Below are positions 10,601 to 19,417 of a stretch of DNA of 64,000 nt, piece by piece. Position 1 is the stretch's first letter; each line of letters starts with the position of its first letter. The stretch is from Flavivirga abyssicola. Lineage in GTDB: Bacteria > Bacteroidota > Bacteroidia > Flavobacteriales > Flavobacteriaceae. Both the position numbers and the translations under genes were made by a program. Location: contig NZ_CP141266.1 in NCBI RefSeq assembly GCF_030540775.2, positions 3,955,001-4,019,000 on the forward strand. Reading direction: 5' to 3'. The notes under the pieces were generated by a model. That model saw only the letters and a program-made list of their open reading frames with translations, had not been told where the DNA came from and made no database searches.

Positions 10601-13600
10601 ACATCCGAAACAAAGGCAACTACGGGAGTACCTTGGTTGTCCGCTTCGTCCGTCACGACCGTCACATCCGGTACAGGAACATCATCAATACACTGTACGT
10701 CTATCCCTGCAGGGTTCGAGGCCGTAGGCGGTATAGGGTCCGTGATTAGAATGGTCTGCGTCACGCTGATTGTATTACCACAATCATCGGTTACGCTATA
10801 GGTTCTAGTGATAGTTTCGGGACAATTTCCATTATCCGATACGTCCGATACAAAAGCAACTATAGGGCTTGCGGTACAATTATCGGCTTCATCTGTAACC
10901 ACGGTTACATCAGGGGCAGGTACAGGCCCGCCCGGCACTGTAATGGTAACAGGGTTGGAAGCTGTCGGAACCGTTGTATCGTTGACATTTATAATTTGAG
11001 AGGCCGTAGTGGAGTTGCCGCAAGCATCTGCAATGGTATATGTTCTGGTAACTACAATAGGACAAGAACCGGAAGCAGTATCCAAATTGGTCACGGTAAG
11101 GTTGGCATCACTGGTACAGTTGTCACCTATAGTAAGCCCAAGAGCTTCAAGGGCAGCTACTGTATTTACAGGAGCAGTAGCATCAGCTGCAGTACACCCT
11201 TCAACCGTGGATTCCAAAATCGTACCAGCTACGGTAGGATCTGTAACATCATTAACGGTAATGGTTTGGGTAACGTTTATTGTATTGTTGCAAATATCCG
11301 TTACACTATAAGTCCTGGTGATTACCTCAGGACAGGAATTTCCATCAGAGACATCCGAGACAAAGGCAACTACGGGAGTGCCTTGGTTGTCCGCTTCGTC
11401 CGTCACGACCGTCACATCCGGTACAGGAACATCACCGATGCACTGCACATCTATACCGGCAGGGTTCGAGGCCGTAGGTAATATAGGATCCGTAATTAAA
11501 ATAGTTTGCGTCACGTTAATGGTATTACCACAATCATCCGTTACGCTATAAGTTCTAGTGATGGTTTCAGGACAGTCACCATTATCGGATACGTCCGACA
11601 CAAAAGCAACTGTAGGGCTCGCGGTACAATTATCGGCTTCATCTGTCACCACGGTTACATCGGGGGCAGGTATAGGCCCGCCTGGCACTGTAATGGTAAC
11701 AGGGTTGGAAGCTGTCGGTACCGTTGTATCGTTGACATTTATAGTTTGAGAGGCCGTAGTCGAGTTGCCACAAGCATCTGCAATGGTATATGTTCTGGTA
11801 ACTACAATAGGACAAGAACCGGAAGCAGTATCCAAATTGGTCACGGTAAGGTTAGCATCACTGGTACAATTATCCTCTATAGTAAGCCCAAGAGCTTCAA
11901 GAGCAGCTACTGTATTTACAGGAGCAGTAGCATCAGCTGCAGAGCATCCCTCAACCGTAGATTCTAGGATCGTACCTGATACGGTAGGGTCCGTGGTATC
12001 GTTAACGGTGATGGTTTGGGTAACATTAATTGTATTATTACAAATATCCGTTACACTATAAGTCCTGGTAATCACCTCAGGACAGGAATTTCCATCAGAG
12101 ACATCCGAAACAAAGGCAACTACGGGAGTGCCTTGGTTGTCCGCTTCGTCCGTCACGACCGTCACATCCGGTACAGGAACATCACCGATGCACTGCACAT
12201 CTATACCGGCAGGGTTCGAGGCCGTAGGTAATATAGGATCCGTAATTAAAATAGTTTGCGTCACGTTAATGGTATTACCACAATCATCCGTTACACTATA
12301 AGTTCTAGTGATGGTTTCAGGACAGTCACCATTATCGGATACGTCCGACACAAAAGCAACTGTAGGGCTCGCGGTACAATTATCGGCTTCATCTGTCACC
12401 ACGGTTACATCGGGGGCAGGTATAGGCCCGCCCGGCACTGTAATGGTAACAGGGTTGGAAGCTGTCGGTACCGTTGTATCGTTGACATTTATAGTTTGAG
12501 AGGCCGTAGTCGAGTTGCCACAAGCATCTGCAATGGTATATGTTCTGGTAACTACAATAGGACAAGAACCGGAAGCAGTATCCAAATTGGTTACGGTAAG
12601 GTTAGCATCACTGGTACAATTATCCTCTATAGTAAGCCCAAGAGCTTCAAGAGCAGCTACTGTATTTACAGGAGCAGTAGCATCAGCTGCAGTACACCCT
12701 TCAACCGTAGATTCTAGGATCGTACCTGATACGGTAGGGTCCGTGGTATCGTTAACGGTGATGGTTTGTATATAATCACCAATAGTAACACCACAAGCAT
12801 CAGTAAAATTCCACGTATTAGTATATGTCCCACTACTAGGGCAAGTTGGATTAGGAACAAATGCTCCAGGTGTTTTTGTTAATGTTAAGTTACATTTGTT
12901 TGTAACTGGTTCTAAAGCTTGTGCAGTAGTTAAGCCTGTAGCGTCACTACATTCAATAGTTGCGTCTAAGCCATTAATAGGTGTTTGCCAAGATATTGTA
13001 GGCTGTATTACGTCAATAACTATTGGGTCTAATATTCCCACTCCACAATCATCTAGATTTGCAGAACTCACTACAGATTGAGGACTAGGATCTTGAGTTC
13101 CAGTGTAGGAAGCCTCTAATTGTAAGTTAAATTGAAGGTCACAACTGGTTTCTAAAAAATAACACTCATCTCTAATTTCTAAATCAAAATCAACATTTAC
13201 AGCTGCAGCTCCAGCATCAGCAACACCATCAGCAACGAAAAACTCTAATAAGTTAGTTCCTGTATTATAGTTATAAGTAATTCCAGTGGGAAGAGCAGGG
13301 CTTATAGGTTCTACTAATGTTACCTGTGGGGGGAGTGTAGTAGAAATTTCTAAACTTTTGGCATCATCATTTCCTTTGTTTTCAACAGTAAAACTAGCTC
13401 CAAAACTTGCTCCAGGATTTAGAGAGGTTGTAGGTGTGTCTAGTGTTAAATGAATAGGTCCTAAATTTGGAGACCAAACATCTACAGATAAACCCAATAA
13501 AAACAATCCATATGTTTCCTTGTTAGATGCTAATCTAAATGTCGCTGAAGTTTGATTATTAGCAATAATAGTATTGCTAGGGTTTGATAATTGAAAAATT

Positions 13601-14643
13601 GCAGCATCAAAACCTAAAGTATTAGTACTAGCAGGGGTTCTATTCGTGAAATTTGCATTATCAATTGTAATTTTACTATTAAAAAAGTTATTAGTATCTC
13701 TAATTGGACTTGTTGGCGATGTCGATAAGTCAACAAAAGTATTAGATGTGTTTTCTATTTGTAACCTATCACCATCTAGACCTAAGTCACCTTCTAAACC
13801 ACCAATAAGAATATTAGCATTTACATCACCAGTCGGTACAGTTTGAAAACCATTAAAGTCAATATTATAGCTACCCTGTCCATTAACAACATGTCCGTAT
13901 CCGTCAAAGATTGAAATATTCTTTAATGGTAATAGAGGGCTTTCATATACAAATACTATTTGCCAACCCCCAGAGACACCAGTAGGTAAATTATTGTTAT
14001 GATCATTTAAACTACCTATTTTCCCTTCAACATTAGCAACTAGATAACTACCATAAGGACTTATATTATTGTCGATTAAATTGACAACAGAACTTGTAAT
14101 GTCTTTTACACAGATATATGGATCATTACTAAAATGTCCATTGTGAGGCGGTCCTATATGATCTTCCCGACCTCTATAGATAACTTCATCTGCTGTATAT
14201 GTAGTATATGCCGTTTCCGATGGAAGCATAAGTTTTATATCATTATAATTCCAATCAGGTTGATTTTCAGAATTTGGATCTAACTCATTTGGTTCTTGAT
14301 CTGCTGCAGCCCAATACAATAATACTTTTTTTATTGTTAAACAACTTGCGGTAGGAGCGGGATTAACAAAATTAGCACTACTTGAATTGAATGTCGTATC
14401 GTCTGTATCAATATCTACATATACAAGGTTGGAAAATTGGTCATTATCGTTTCCACCATTATAATTACCAGTTGCCGTTGTAGAAATCATGTTATTCGCG
14501 ATAATAGTGAAATCTCCATTTACAGCTTCATTAAAACGAGGGGTAAAAGCCTTTTTTAACTGGGCTTGAGCAAAAGCACTTATTAATAGCAAAACTATCA
14601 ATATTACTTTATGATAGTTTATATGTTTAGTAAAGATTTTCAT
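7621..14643 (-). CDS. Giant repeat adhesin secreted by T9SS (type-B C-terminal domain)
   Basis: 2340 residues. The signal peptide is ~1-27 (LLISAFAQAQ). An N-terminal region (~28-550) carries a surface-protein domain and a DUF11-like stretch (NLGPIHLTLDTPTTSLNPGAS). From ~560 to ~2090 there are Ig/HYR-like modules, each with a Cys pair and endings such as NDTTVPTASNP; the part from ~625 to ~1785 is a near-identical 250-residue double module repeated about 4.6 times. More divergent modules follow. The C-terminus (~2230-2340) is the gliding-motility-associated, type-B T9SS sorting domain: KAVTPNGDDRNDFF, VKIFNRWGALVFE, PNGTYYYIITL. Predicted surface-exposed adhesin, exported with the downstream SprF-like protein. 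The repeat tract is visibly richer in G and C than its surroundings. Confidence 0.9.
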   Translation of the reverse strand: MKIFTKHINYHKVILIVLLLISAFAQAQLKKAFTPRFNEAVNGDFTIIANNMISTTATGNYNGGNDNDQFSNLVYVDIDTDDTTFNSSSANFVNPAPTASCLTIKKVLLYWAAADQEPNELDPNSENQPDWNYNDIKLMLPSETAYTTYTADEVIYRGREDHIGPPHNGHFSNDPYICVKDITSSVVNLIDNNISPYGSYLVANVEGKIGSLNDHNNNLPTGVSGGWQIVFVYESPLLPLKNISIFDGYGHVVNGQGSYNIDFNGFQTVPTGDVNANILIGGLEGDLGLDGDRLQIENTSNTFVDLSTSPTSPIRDTNNFFNSKITIDNANFTNRTPASTNTLGFDAAIFQLSNPSNTIIANNQTSATFRLASNKETYGLFLLGLSVDVWSPNLGPIHLTLDTPTTSLNPGASFGASFTVENKGNDDAKSLEISTTLPPQVTLVEPISPALPTGITYNYNTGTNLLEFFVADGVADAGAAAVNVDFDLEIRDECYFLETSCDLQFNLQLEASYTGTQDPSPQSVVSSANLDDCGVGILDPIVIDVIQPTISWQTPINGLDATIECSDATGLTTAQALEPVTNKCNLTLTKTPGAFVPNPTCPSSGTYTNTWNFTDACGVTIGDYIQTITVNDTTDPTVSGTILESTVEGCTAADATAPVNTVAALEALGLTIEDNCTSDANLTVTNLDTASGSCPIVVTRTYTIADACGNSTTASQTINVNDTTVPTASNPVTITVPGGPIPAPDVTVVTDEADNCTASPTVAFVSDVSDNGDCPETITRTYSVTDDCGNTINVTQTILITDPILPTASNPAGIDVQCIGDVPVPDVTVVTDEADNQGTPVVAFVSDVSDGNSCPEVITRTYSVTDICNNTINVTQTITVNDTTDPTVSGTILESTVEGCSAADATAPVNTVAALEALGLTIEDNCTSDANLTVTNLDTASGSCPIVVTRTYTIADACGNSTTASQTINVNDTTVPTASNPVTITVPGGPIPAPDVTVVTDEADNCTASPTVAFVSDVSDNGDCPETITRTYSVTDDCGNTINVTQTILITDPILPTASNPAGIDVQCIGDVPVPDVTVVTDEADNQGTPVVAFVSDVSDGNSCPEVITRTYSVTDICNNTINVTQTITVNDVTDPTVAGTILESTVEGCTAADATAPVNTVAALEALGLTIGDNCTSDANLTVTNLDTASGSCPIVVTRTYTIADACGNSTTASQIINVNDTTVPTASNPVTITVPGGPVPAPDVTVVTDEADNCTASPIVAFVSDVSDNGNCPETITRTYSVTDDCGNTISVTQTILITDPIPPTASNPAGIDVQCIDDVPVPDVTVVTDEADNQGTPVVAFVSDVSDGNSCPEVITRTYSVTDICNNTINVTQTITVNDVTDPTVAGTILESTVEGCSAADATAPVSTVAALEALGLTIEDNCTSDANLTVTNLDTASGSCPIVVTRTYTIADACGNSTTASQTINVNDTTVPTASNPVTITVPGGPIPAPDVTVVTDEADNCTANPIVAFVSDVSDNGDCPETITRTYSVTDDCGNTINVTQTILITDPIPPTASNPAGIDVQCIGDVPAPDVTVVTDEADNQGTPVVAFVSDVSDGNSCPEVITRTYSVTDICNNTINVTQTITVNDTTDPTVSGTILESTVEGCSAADATAPVSTVAALEALGLTIGDNCTSDADLTVTNLDTASGSCPIVVTRTYTIADACGNSTTASQTINVNDTTVPTASNPADINVECLADVPAPDVTVVTDEADNCTASPTVAFVSDVSDNNTCAERITRTYSVTDDCGNTINVTQTIIINDTTPPVLTLPASQTAECSDDLSPIAFGSATAIDNCDANPTITFNDVRTDGLCPGSYTITRTWKAEDACGNEITADQVISTSDTTAPEFVQTTLPGNIAVECSSDVPLPEDLDATDNCGTASVNVVDERIDGNCANNYTIRRSYIATDECGLTKSHIQTIIVEDKTPPVFEQTTLPLPSITVECDAIPNAEELTATDNCGDASVNVVDATTPGDCPNNYTITRTWTATDECGLTTTHIQVITVQDTKAPEPTSTFEETLNVSCTDIPDVPELTFTDNCSSNITVAFNETNSYEENVFADYEIVRTWIVRDECNNEETYTQTLLVALDEVVTDLSAPDWCYDEGAINMNNLLPSDLNTNGTWELLEGDPAATLNGSIFDPSNLELSADFLPESGGIDYRFRYTTTDNGCISITEVIMNVHADCVVLPCGENDITISKAVTPNGDDRNDFFYISGIELCGFTAEVKIFNRWGALVFESNAYPLIKGVDRYNKPPSGSWEGTAHKSSVGNAGKVPNGTYYYIITLKDSGLNPITGPVYLGTK
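9290..12770 (-). repeat. Coding tandem repeat, period 750 bp, about 4.6 copies
   Basis: Landmark sequences recur exactly 750 bp apart: GTTGACATTTATA at 9481, 10231, 10981, 11731 and 12481, and GTTTGGGTAAC at about 9765, 10515 and 11265 with a one-base variant near 12015. The period is 250 codons, so the frame is kept. Each unit holds two related Ig/HYR-like modules. Copies differ at scattered sites that combine in different ways (see findings). Copy number is likely variable between strains and hard for short-read assembly. Confidence 0.93.
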
Positions 14644-14681
14644 AAGCCTTTAATTAACTAATTAATATTTTTTATAAATTT

Positions 14682-15212
14682 TTAGTGTCTTAAAATGTTT
14701 GGGTTCGGAATAAAAGTTCTTATTATGACATATTTTCCGGCTTTTTCATTATCCAAGAGATGTGTGGCTATTTTAAAACATTTCAATGTCCCCATTTCTG
14801 TATTGTTATGGCGTGTAATTTTAACATAAAACTCAATTGATTCATTTGGGTTTAAAATCATTTTATCAATCTTTTTGCTTAATGCTTTATTATAGATTTC
14901 AACAGTTAGGCTAGATGAGTTTTTTTCATTAACAACAACCTCTTCATTATTATCTACATCACCTATTTTATTACTAACAACATCATCATATTCAGTTTTG
15001 CATATTATTTCTTGACTTGAAATGCTATAATTCAACACCTTATTTGAATTATTAGTAAGGGATAGAAGATGTAAATGCTCAATATTAGCATCTGGTTTAT
15101 CACTATAATTAACTATATTTAAATCAAATGCATGTTGTTGTGCATTTATACATAATGAAAAGCAACACACTAATAGAAAAGAGTAAAGAGTTAGAGTCAA
15201 TTTATGTTTCAT
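14682..15212 (-). CDS. Small exported protein of unknown function, first gene of the adhesin unit
   Basis: A 176-residue protein with a signal peptide (hydrophobic core LTLYSFLLVCCFSLCI, cleavage near INAQQ at 25-26). The rest looks like one beta-sandwich domain: LLSLTNNSNKVLNYSIS, SSLTVEIYNK, ILNPNESIEFYVKITR. No catalytic motif is seen. It ends 38 bp before the adhesin gene on the same strand, so it is probably co-transcribed and may help the adhesin or its assembly. I do not recognise a named family. Confidence 0.65.
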   Translation of the reverse strand: MKHKLTLTLYSFLLVCCFSLCINAQQHAFDLNIVNYSDKPDANIEHLHLLSLTNNSNKVLNYSISSQEIICKTEYDDVVSNKIGDVDNNEEVVVNEKNSSSLTVEIYNKALSKKIDKMILNPNESIEFYVKITRHNNTEMGTLKCFKIATHLLDNEKAGKYVIIRTFIPNPNILRH

Positions 15213-15704
15213 GATTTAATAAAATTATTTTATTTTAAACTATATATAATAAACACCAAAGTGTCAAAATAGTCACATTGAGGTACTAAGGTTGAGGATT
15301 AATAAAAACAATAAAAAAGTTTTCGAGGGAAAAAACTGTGAGGGAATAACATTGTTTAACAATGTTGTAATTTTATATGATCTTAGATTCAGGTTCATAA
15401 CTTTGTAATGTTTAAGTAGGTGCTACAAAAGAACACATATGCAACAATCTGTTCAAAAATAAATGGTAAATCACTTATAAATTCGTTTAAAAGCTTTTGA
15501 GAATCCTTTGATCGGTATAATAAGTTTTTTATCGGTTTCGGAGTGTTTTCCTACTGTTTATGTACCCTAAGCTTTAACTGTTTTAACATATAATAGAAGC
15601 TTCATGTATGCTGATTTTTAACTAATTTTGCAGAGTAAATAAATTGAGTTTCATCGATAAAAAAACTATTTTAACCGATGAAAATTCTCACTTAATCGAT
15701 TTTT
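15213..15704. other. Divergent intergenic region with a perfect palindrome
   Basis: Roughly 490 bp between the adhesin unit (minus) and sixA (plus), with no credible ORF. At 15348-15366 AACATTGTT and AACAATGTT form a 9-bp inverted repeat with a one-base spacer, about 135 bp upstream of the first minus-strand gene: a plausible regulator site. At 15649-15683 TTTCATCG and CGATGAAA could form a hairpin in the sixA leader. No clear minus-strand -7 element was found. Confidence 0.45.
15623..15630 (+). promoter_or_regulatory. Candidate -7 promoter element for sixA
   Basis: TAATTTTG matches the Bacteroidota -7 consensus TAnnTTTG, 75 bp upstream of the sixA start. No good -33 TTG is visible at the usual distance. 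Confidence 0.4.
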
Positions 15705-16190
15705 ATGAAAAAATTAATTATAGTAAGACACGCTAAATCTTCATGGAAACATAATGTGATAGATCATGAAAGACCACTTAATGAAAGAGGTTTTAAAGAT
15801 GCCGATTTAGTTTCAGAAAACTTAAAAGGAAGCGGTTTAAAGGTCGATTTAGTTTTGTCAAGCGATGCTATGCGTGCCGAAACCACTTCAGACATTTTTA
15901 TCTCTAACCTGAATATTGATGAAAGTATTGTTCACTTAAATCATGATTTATATGATTTTTCTGGAAGTCATCTTATTGAAGTTATTAAATCATGTGATGA
16001 TTCTGTTGATACACTCATGGTTTTTGGACATAACCATGCCATTACGGCTTTTGTAAATACTTATGGAAGCATCATAATAGATAATGTTCCTACTAGTGGA
16101 GTGGTTGTTATAGAGTTTGATATTGTAAATTGGAAAAATTTAAATCAAGGGAAGACCATACAAACATTATTTCCTAGAGATTTAAAATAA
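15705..16190 (+). CDS. sixA: SixA-type histidine phosphatase
   Basis: A 161-residue cytoplasmic member of the histidine phosphatase superfamily. The phosphate-accepting RHG-type motif is at the very start (IIVRHAKSSW, His9), followed by ERPLNERGFKDA, and a second catalytic region is visible as VFGHNHAITAF. SixA proteins remove phosphate from phosphohistidine in phosphorelay or PTS proteins. The gene precedes ppk and ppx, so a link to phosphate metabolism is possible, though a 152-bp gap with a candidate promoter separates it from ppk. Family firm, substrate inferred. Confidence 0.85.
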   Translation: MKKLIIVRHAKSSWKHNVIDHERPLNERGFKDADLVSENLKGSGLKVDLVLSSDAMRAETTSDIFISNLNIDESIVHLNHDLYDFSGSHLIEVIKSCDDSVDTLMVFGHNHAITAFVNTYGSIIIDNVPTSGVVVIEFDIVNWKNLNQGKTIQTLFPRDLK

Positions 16191-16303
16191 TATTGTTTAT
16201 ACTTAATTTTTAAAGATTATTGGTATCAACGTAACAATTTACCGTTTAAAAAATCTTACCATTTCATAATGTTTTTTACTAATAATATTAAGCTTAAATA
16301 GAA

Positions 16304-16311
16304 TATATTTG
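16304..16311 (+). promoter_or_regulatory. Candidate -7 promoter element for ppk-ppx
   Basis: TATATTTG fits TAnnTTTG exactly, 31 bp before the ppk start codon; no convincing -33 element is seen. Confidence 0.45.
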
Positions 16312-16342
16312 TGTATATATTCTAACCCATTAATTTTTCTAA

Positions 16343-18409
16343 ATGACAAAACCAGAATTACAAGATAATAATTACGTAAACAGAGAAATAAGTTGGTTGC
16401 AGTTTAATGCTCGGGTTTTACAAGAGGCATCGGATGAAAAAAATGTACCATTAATTGAACGTTTGAGGTTTCTAGGTATTTTCTCTAATAATCTAGATGA
16501 GTTTTTTAAAGTTAGATATGCCACGGTTAAGCGTATAGTCGATGCTGGAAAAGGTGGAAAGAATGCCTTGGGAGGGATTAAAGCCAAAGAGTTATTGGAG
16601 ATTATAACTCAAATTGTAATTAAACAGCAGAGTAAAAGTTTAGAAATATTAAGCACCATTCATCAAAGGTTAGAGGATGAAAACATTTACATCATTGATG
16701 AGACTCAAATTGATAAAGCGCAGCATGACTTTATAAAGAAATACTTTTTAACACATGTTAGCCCAGCATTAGTGACTATTATTTTGAACGATTCTGTCGT
16801 TCTACCAAATTTAAAAGATAGTGGGGCCTATTTAGCAGTTAGGATGGTAATGTCTAATGATGAAAGACAGTTTGCTTTAATAGAAATACCAAAAACCTTT
16901 AATCGGTTTGTTGAATTACCAAAAGAAGGAGAAAAGAGTTATCTTATAATGATTGATGATTTACTTCGTCATTGTTTAAGTGATATTTTTAATATTTTCG
17001 ATTATAAGAGTATTTCTGCTCATATGATTAAAATTACTCGTGATGGGGAATTGGATTTTGAAAGCGATTTAAGTAAAAGTTTCATAGAGAAAATATCTGA
17101 TAGTGTTAAACATAGGCAAATTGGAGAACCCGTTCGTTTTGTATATGATAAAACAATAGATAAAGAAACTTTAGAGTATTTAATGACCAAAATGGGAATT
17201 GATGATACAGATAGTATTATTCCCGGGGGCCGATATCATAACAGAAGAGATTACATGGGGTTTCCTAGCTTAGGAAGAAACGACCTGCTTTACGATAAAA
17301 TTGAAGCTTTACCTATTAAAGGACTTAGTTTAGAAGCTAGTATTTTTGAAGCTATTAAGCAAAAAGATTATTTGCTTCAGGCGCCTTACCAAACTTTTTC
17401 CTATGTTGTTAAGTTTTTACGAGAGGCAGCTTTAGATCCGAATGTAAAAACGATAAAGATTACTATTTATCGTTTAGCTCAAATCTCACATATAGCGAGT
17501 TCACTTATTAATGCAGCTGTAAATGGTAAGTCTGTTACAGTATCTATAGAGTTACGTGCCAGATTTGATGAACAGGCAAATATTGATTATGCTCAGCAAA
17601 TGGAAGATGAAGGTGTTAATTTAATATTTGGGGTGGCAGGTTTAAAAGTACACAGTAAAATGTGTGTTATAGAACGAGAAGAAGGAAAAAAACTAAAACG
17701 ATATGGGTTTATAAGTACAGGAAACTTTAACGAATCTACTGCAAAAATTTATACAGATTATACATTGTTTACTTCAGACCAGCGTATTTTAAAAGATGTG
17801 AATAAAATTTTTAGTTTCTTTGAGACCAATTATAAAATTTTCACTTATAAACATTTAATAACATCACCTCACTACACTCAAAAAGCAATTTTTAAGTTAA
17901 TAGACGCTGAAATTGAAAGCGCTAAAAATGGAGACTTGGGCTGTATAAGATTGAAAATGAACAGTATTTCCAGTTATAAAATGATAGACAAGCTTTATGA
18001 AGCAAGCAGAGCAGGTGTGAAAATTCAAATGATAGTTAGGGGGATTTGTTGTTTAATTCCTGGAATAGAAGGAATGAGTGAGAACATTGAAGTTATTAGT
18101 GTTGTAGATAAATTTTTAGAACATTCCAGAGTGTATATATTTGGTAATAATGGCAACTCCAAAATTTATATTTCTTCTGCAGATTGGATGACAAGAAATA
18201 TTGATAATAGAGTAGAAGTGAGCTGTCCTATTTATGATGAAGATATTAAGCAAGAAATTATTGAGACGTTTAATATTAGCTGGAGCGATAATGTTAAAGC
18301 AAGATTATTGGGAGAATCACAAGAAAATAATTATAGAATAAATGATAACGAAAAAGTAAGGTCCCAATTTGCTATGTATGATTATTATTTAAAAAAGTTA
18401 GAGGGGTAG
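16343..18409 (+). CDS. ppk1: Polyphosphate kinase 1
   Basis: Reversible transfer of the ATP gamma-phosphate to inorganic polyphosphate, at the membrane or in the cytoplasm. 688 residues, the normal PPK1 length. The N-terminal domain opens with NREISWLQFNARVLQEA and SNNLDEFFKVR. The two HKD-like phospholipase-D motifs are present: VHSKMCVIERE with the phospho-accepting His437, and LEHSRVYIFGN with His594. It is followed after one base by ppx, so synthesis and breakdown of polyphosphate are translationally coupled. Confidence 0.96.
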   Translation: MTKPELQDNNYVNREISWLQFNARVLQEASDEKNVPLIERLRFLGIFSNNLDEFFKVRYATVKRIVDAGKGGKNALGGIKAKELLEIITQIVIKQQSKSLEILSTIHQRLEDENIYIIDETQIDKAQHDFIKKYFLTHVSPALVTIILNDSVVLPNLKDSGAYLAVRMVMSNDERQFALIEIPKTFNRFVELPKEGEKSYLIMIDDLLRHCLSDIFNIFDYKSISAHMIKITRDGELDFESDLSKSFIEKISDSVKHRQIGEPVRFVYDKTIDKETLEYLMTKMGIDDTDSIIPGGRYHNRRDYMGFPSLGRNDLLYDKIEALPIKGLSLEASIFEAIKQKDYLLQAPYQTFSYVVKFLREAALDPNVKTIKITIYRLAQISHIASSLINAAVNGKSVTVSIELRARFDEQANIDYAQQMEDEGVNLIFGVAGLKVHSKMCVIEREEGKKLKRYGFISTGNFNESTAKIYTDYTLFTSDQRILKDVNKIFSFFETNYKIFTYKHLITSPHYTQKAIFKLIDAEIESAKNGDLGCIRLKMNSISSYKMIDKLYEASRAGVKIQMIVRGICCLIPGIEGMSENIEVISVVDKFLEHSRVYIFGNNGNSKIYISSADWMTRNIDNRVEVSCPIYDEDIKQEIIETFNISWSDNVKARLLGESQENNYRINDNEKVRSQFAMYDYYLKKLEG

Positions 18410-18410
18410 T

Positions 18411-19316
18411 ATGCTAAATATAAAGAAATTCGCAGCTATAGATATTGGTTCTAATGCTGTTAGGTTACTTATTTCAAATATAATTGAACAAAAGGGGAAA
18501 CCTGTACAATTCAAGAAAAATTCATTAGTTCGTGTACCCATACGTTTAGGAGCCGATGTGTTTATAGAAAATAAAATTTCTAAGGAAAACACGCAACGCA
18601 TTGTTGATACCATGGTTGCATTTAAATTGTTGATGAAATCTCATAAGGTAGTAAAATATAAAGCCTGTGCTACTTCTGCAATGCGAGAATCAAAAAATGG
18701 TAAAGAAGTGGTCGATTTAGTTTTAAAAGAATCAGGAATAAGTATAGATGTTATTAAAGGTAAGGAAGAAGCCGCTATTATAGCAGCAACCGATTTACAT
18801 AAGTACATAGATAATAACAAGACCTATCTATATGTTGATGTTGGTGGTGGTAGCACTGAATTTACGGTAATACATAGAGGAAAACAAGTGGCTTCAAAGT
18901 CTTTTAAAATAGGTACTGTTAGACTTCTTAATGATATCGTTACAAAGGAATCATGGATAGAGCTAGAAGCGTGGATTGGTAGGCATGCAAAATCTTACCA
19001 CAAAATTGAAGTTATTGGTTCTGGTGGAAATATTAATAAAATCTTTAAAATATCTGGTAAAGCTATTGGTAAACCGCTTACTTATTTCTATTTATCTTCA
19101 TATTATCAGACATTACAAAGCTATTCTTATGAAGAACGTATCACAGAATTGGGTTTAAATCAAGATAGGGCAGATGTTATTATTCCTGCTATGCGAATTT
19201 ACCTTTCTTCAATGAAATGGAGTGGGGCAAAAAACATTTATGTGCCAAAAATTGGTTTAGCTGATGGTATAATTAAAAGTATTTACTATGATACTGTTTC
19301 TAGCAATACACAGTAA
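18411..19316 (+). CDS. ppx: Exopolyphosphatase / Ppx-GppA phosphatase
   Basis: Releases phosphate from polyphosphate or acts on pppGpp. 301 residues of the ASKHA fold: phosphate-1 motif AAIDIGSNAVRLLIS (8-22), phosphate-2 motif YVDVGGGSTEF (~138-148), and VIGSGGNINK (~200). Starts one base after the ppk stop codon. It is the short, two-domain form without a C-terminal HD domain, so the substrate preference (polyphosphate versus pppGpp) cannot be settled here. The pairing with ppk favours exopolyphosphatase. Confidence 0.92.
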   Translation: MLNIKKFAAIDIGSNAVRLLISNIIEQKGKPVQFKKNSLVRVPIRLGADVFIENKISKENTQRIVDTMVAFKLLMKSHKVVKYKACATSAMRESKNGKEVVDLVLKESGISIDVIKGKEEAAIIAATDLHKYIDNNKTYLYVDVGGGSTEFTVIHRGKQVASKSFKIGTVRLLNDIVTKESWIELEAWIGRHAKSYHKIEVIGSGGNINKIFKISGKAIGKPLTYFYLSSYYQTLQSYSYEERITELGLNQDRADVIIPAMRIYLSSMKWSGAKNIYVPKIGLADGIIKSIYYDTVSSNTQ

Positions 19317-19417
19317 AATTGTGCACTTCACCTTTTATAGTTGTCGTTTTTTAATTTTATAATATATATTCGTACCCAGTATAATTGCTTAAAATTATAT
19401 CCCAAACCTAATTTATT

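Noticed and set aside
9290-12770. Possible CRISPR-like or other regularly spaced array
   Set aside because: The 750-bp units are in frame, encode Ig/HYR-like modules, and have no unique spacers or cas genes.
9305-12775. Many plus-strand ORFs of 60-160 codons across the adhesin repeats
   Set aside because: They recur every 750 bp because the minus-strand coding repeat recurs. They are antisense shadows of the adhesin gene, with no independent start context.
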